A stretch of DNA of 64,000 nt from Bosea sp. Tri-49 (GTDB lineage: Bacteria; Pseudomonadota; Alphaproteobacteria; Rhizobiales; Beijerinckiaceae), in assembly GCF_003952665.1 (NCBI RefSeq), contig NZ_CP017946.1, positions 3,410,001 through 3,474,000 of the forward strand, read 5' to 3'. How positions within the stretch are numbered: position 1 is the first letter of the stretch; every line of letters starts with the position of its first letter. Below the pieces are notes generated by a model. It had not been told where the DNA came from. It did not search any database and saw only the letters and a program-made list of their open reading frames with translations. Positions 62,629 to 64,000 of the stretch are shown one piece after another. The position numbers were made by a program, and so were the translations under genes.

Positions 62629-64000
62629 TCACGCCGCCTGCGCTGCCTGGTCGATGCGCGAGCGATAGGACAACGCCTCAGCGAGATGGATGCGGCCGAT
62701 CTGCTCTTCACCATCGAGATCGGCGAGCGTGCGCGCGACCTTGAGCACGCGATGATAGCCGCGCGCCGTCAGCCGCATCGCATCGGCTGCGCTGCGCAGG
62801 AGCGCGAGCCCGGATGCGTCCGGCCGCGCGACATCGTCGAGCAAGGCAGCGGGGCAGCGGGCATTGGTCGTGCCGCCCGGGAGTCCAAGCGCGCCATAGC
62901 GCGCCGACTGGCGGGCGCGGGCCGCCGCGACGCGGCCGGCAACCTCGGCCGAGCCTTCTGGCGCAGTTGGGAGGATGAGGTCTGCCGCCGTCAGTGCCGG
63001 CACGTCGATGGTGATGTCGATCCGGTCGAGCATCGGGCCCGAGATCTTGGCCTGATAGCCCGCCATGCAGCGCTCGTTCGGTTGGCGACGACAGGCATAG
63101 CCCGGCTCGGTCGCCTTGCCGCAGCGGCAAGGGTTCATCGCGGCGATGAGCTGGAACTTCGCGGGATAAACGGTGCGGTGGTTGGCACGCGAGATCAGCA
63201 CCTCGCCAGTCTCCATCGGCTGGCGCAGCGCATCGAGCGCCTGAGCCTGGAACTCTGGCAATTCGTCGAGGAAAAGCACGCCGTGATGGGCGAGCGAAAT
63301 CTCGCCCGGCTTTGCCTGCAGGCCGCCGCCGACGAGCGCGGCCATCGAGGCCGAATGATGCGGCGCGCGGAAAGGGCGCCGATCGGTCAATTCGCCGTCG
63401 GCAAGATGGCCGGCGACCGACAGCACCATCGAAACCTCAAGCAATTCGCGCGGATCGAGCGGCGGCAGAATCGACGGCAGACGGCTCGCCAGCATCGACT
63501 TTCCGGCGCCAGGCGGGCCGTTCATCAGCAGATTGTGGCCCCCTGCCGCGGCGATCTCGAGCACGCGCTTGGCGCTCTCCTGACCCTTGATCTCGCGCAA
63601 ATCGGGCAACAATCCGTTCTGACGGGCGACGGCGGGCTGCGGCCGTGCCATCACCTGCGTACCCTTGAAGTGATTGGCGAGCTGGATCAGCGAGCGGGGC
63701 GCGAGGATGTCGAGATCACGCGCCGCCCAGGCAGCCTCCGGTCCGCTCGCCGCCGGACAGATCAGCCCCTGCCCTCGGCCATAGGCAGCTATCGCCGCAG
63801 GCAGCACGCCGGCGACCGGGGTGATCGAGCCATCGAGGGCAAGCTCGCCGAGCACGGTGTAGCCGGTGAGCGCATCGGCCGGGATCGCGCCGATCGCAGC
63901 CATGACGCCGAGCGCAATCGGCAGGTCGTAATGGCTACCTTCCTTGGGCAGGTCGGCCGGAGCGAGATTGACGGTGATGCGCTTGGCCGGCAGCGCCAGT
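62629..64000 (-). CDS. comM: YifB/ComM family AAA ATPase (partial, N-terminus outside window)
   Basis: The C-terminal 456 residues of a Mg-chelatase-like AAA protein. Walker A is GPPGAGKS, Walker B is FLDELPEF, and the zinc-like CRCGKATEPGYACRR motif and the later TARGYHRVLKVARTLADL stretch are those of ComM/YifB, which works as a helicase in branch migration during natural transformation. The Lon-like N-terminal segment (VNLAPADLPKEGSHYDLPIALG) is present up to the window end, with roughly 50 residues missing. It is transcribed toward the hybrid kinase. Confidence 0.95.
   Translation of the reverse strand, partial: LALPAKRITVNLAPADLPKEGSHYDLPIALGVMAAIGAIPADALTGYTVLGELALDGSITPVAGVLPAAIAAYGRGQGLICPAASGPEAAWAARDLDILAPRSLIQLANHFKGTQVMARPQPAVARQNGLLPDLREIKGQESAKRVLEIAAAGGHNLLMNGPPGAGKSMLASRLPSILPPLDPRELLEVSMVLSVAGHLADGELTDRRPFRAPHHSASMAALVGGGLQAKPGEISLAHHGVLFLDELPEFQAQALDALRQPMETGEVLISRANHRTVYPAKFQLIAAMNPCRCGKATEPGYACRRQPNERCMAGYQAKISGPMLDRIDITIDVPALTAADLILPTAPEGSAEVAGRVAAARARQSARYGALGLPGGTTNARCPAALLDDVARPDASGLALLRSAADAMRLTARGYHRVLKVARTLADLDGEEQIGRIHLAEALSYRSRIDQAAQAA

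Overview
This 64-kb window is dense, high-GC chromosomal DNA from an alphaproteobacterium. It most likely belongs to the Hyphomicrobiales (Rhizobiales), close to Bosea or its relatives. The evidence is the gene neighbourhoods (sppA-ihfB-lapA; uppP / fzlA-queG), an OlsB-like ornithine-lipid acyltransferase, two general-stress (EcfG-type) promoters of the form GGAAC-N16/17-CGTT, and a 568-residue S1 protein. The genus is an inference; no rRNA or tRNA gene is present to fix it. I see no insertion sequence, prophage, CRISPR array or integrase. Most long extra reading frames lie antisense to real genes and reflect high GC.

Layout. 1-2.4 kb: the start of dapB, a Tim44-like membrane protein, a small secreted Cys protein and a 27-residue membrane micro-ORF. 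2.6-10 kb: a catabolic or transport island. An amidase, an SDR and a barrel-fold protein are divergent from an IclR regulator, an NMT1/SsuA-type ABC transporter and a sugar-epimerase-like enzyme. The shared promoter region contains an almost perfect 19-bp palindrome. 10-16 kb: a YghU-like GST, a DUF2306 protein, two LAS-type peptidoglycan hydrolases (extensin-like lipoprotein and MepA), an esterase-like hydrolase, an orphan Bug-type binding protein and a tiny stress-controlled membrane protein. 16-22 kb: ornithine cyclodeaminase family enzyme, lapA, ihfB, sppA, a cupin, a YegD-like Hsp70 and rpsA with a structured leader.

22-28.6 kb: a luciferase-like monooxygenase, then a truncated KdpD-type kinase and its response regulator upstream of TRAP permease genes dctQM that lack a dctP. 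Next is an OhrR-like MarR regulator. 28.6-36.4 kb: a thiol-redox cassette (CcdA-TlpA fusion and a zeta-type GST), then a xenosiderophore-uptake cassette (AraC regulator, TonB receptor, unknown 123-residue protein, RhtX/FptX-type permease). 36.5-44.4 kb: lemA with an M48 protease, an HCCA isomerase, argG, a large secreted phytase/esterase-like protein, a small membrane protein, a MmyB-type regulator and csbD. 44.4-50 kb: dnaK-dnaJ with a heat-shock type promoter, a secreted unknown protein and an HTH-methyltransferase repair fusion. 50-64 kb: a methyltransferase, a DUF2244 protein with an apparently leaderless start, nth, a galD-like tautomerase with a Bug protein and LysR regulator, uppP, fzlA, queG, an SDR, the olsB-like gene, a hybrid histidine kinase and the end of comM (yifB).

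Most of the window is ordinary housekeeping. The parts most worth follow-up are the IclR-controlled amidase/ABC island, the siderophore cassette with its unknown third gene, the kinase-regulator-TRAP unit without a binding protein, and the structured rpsA leader.
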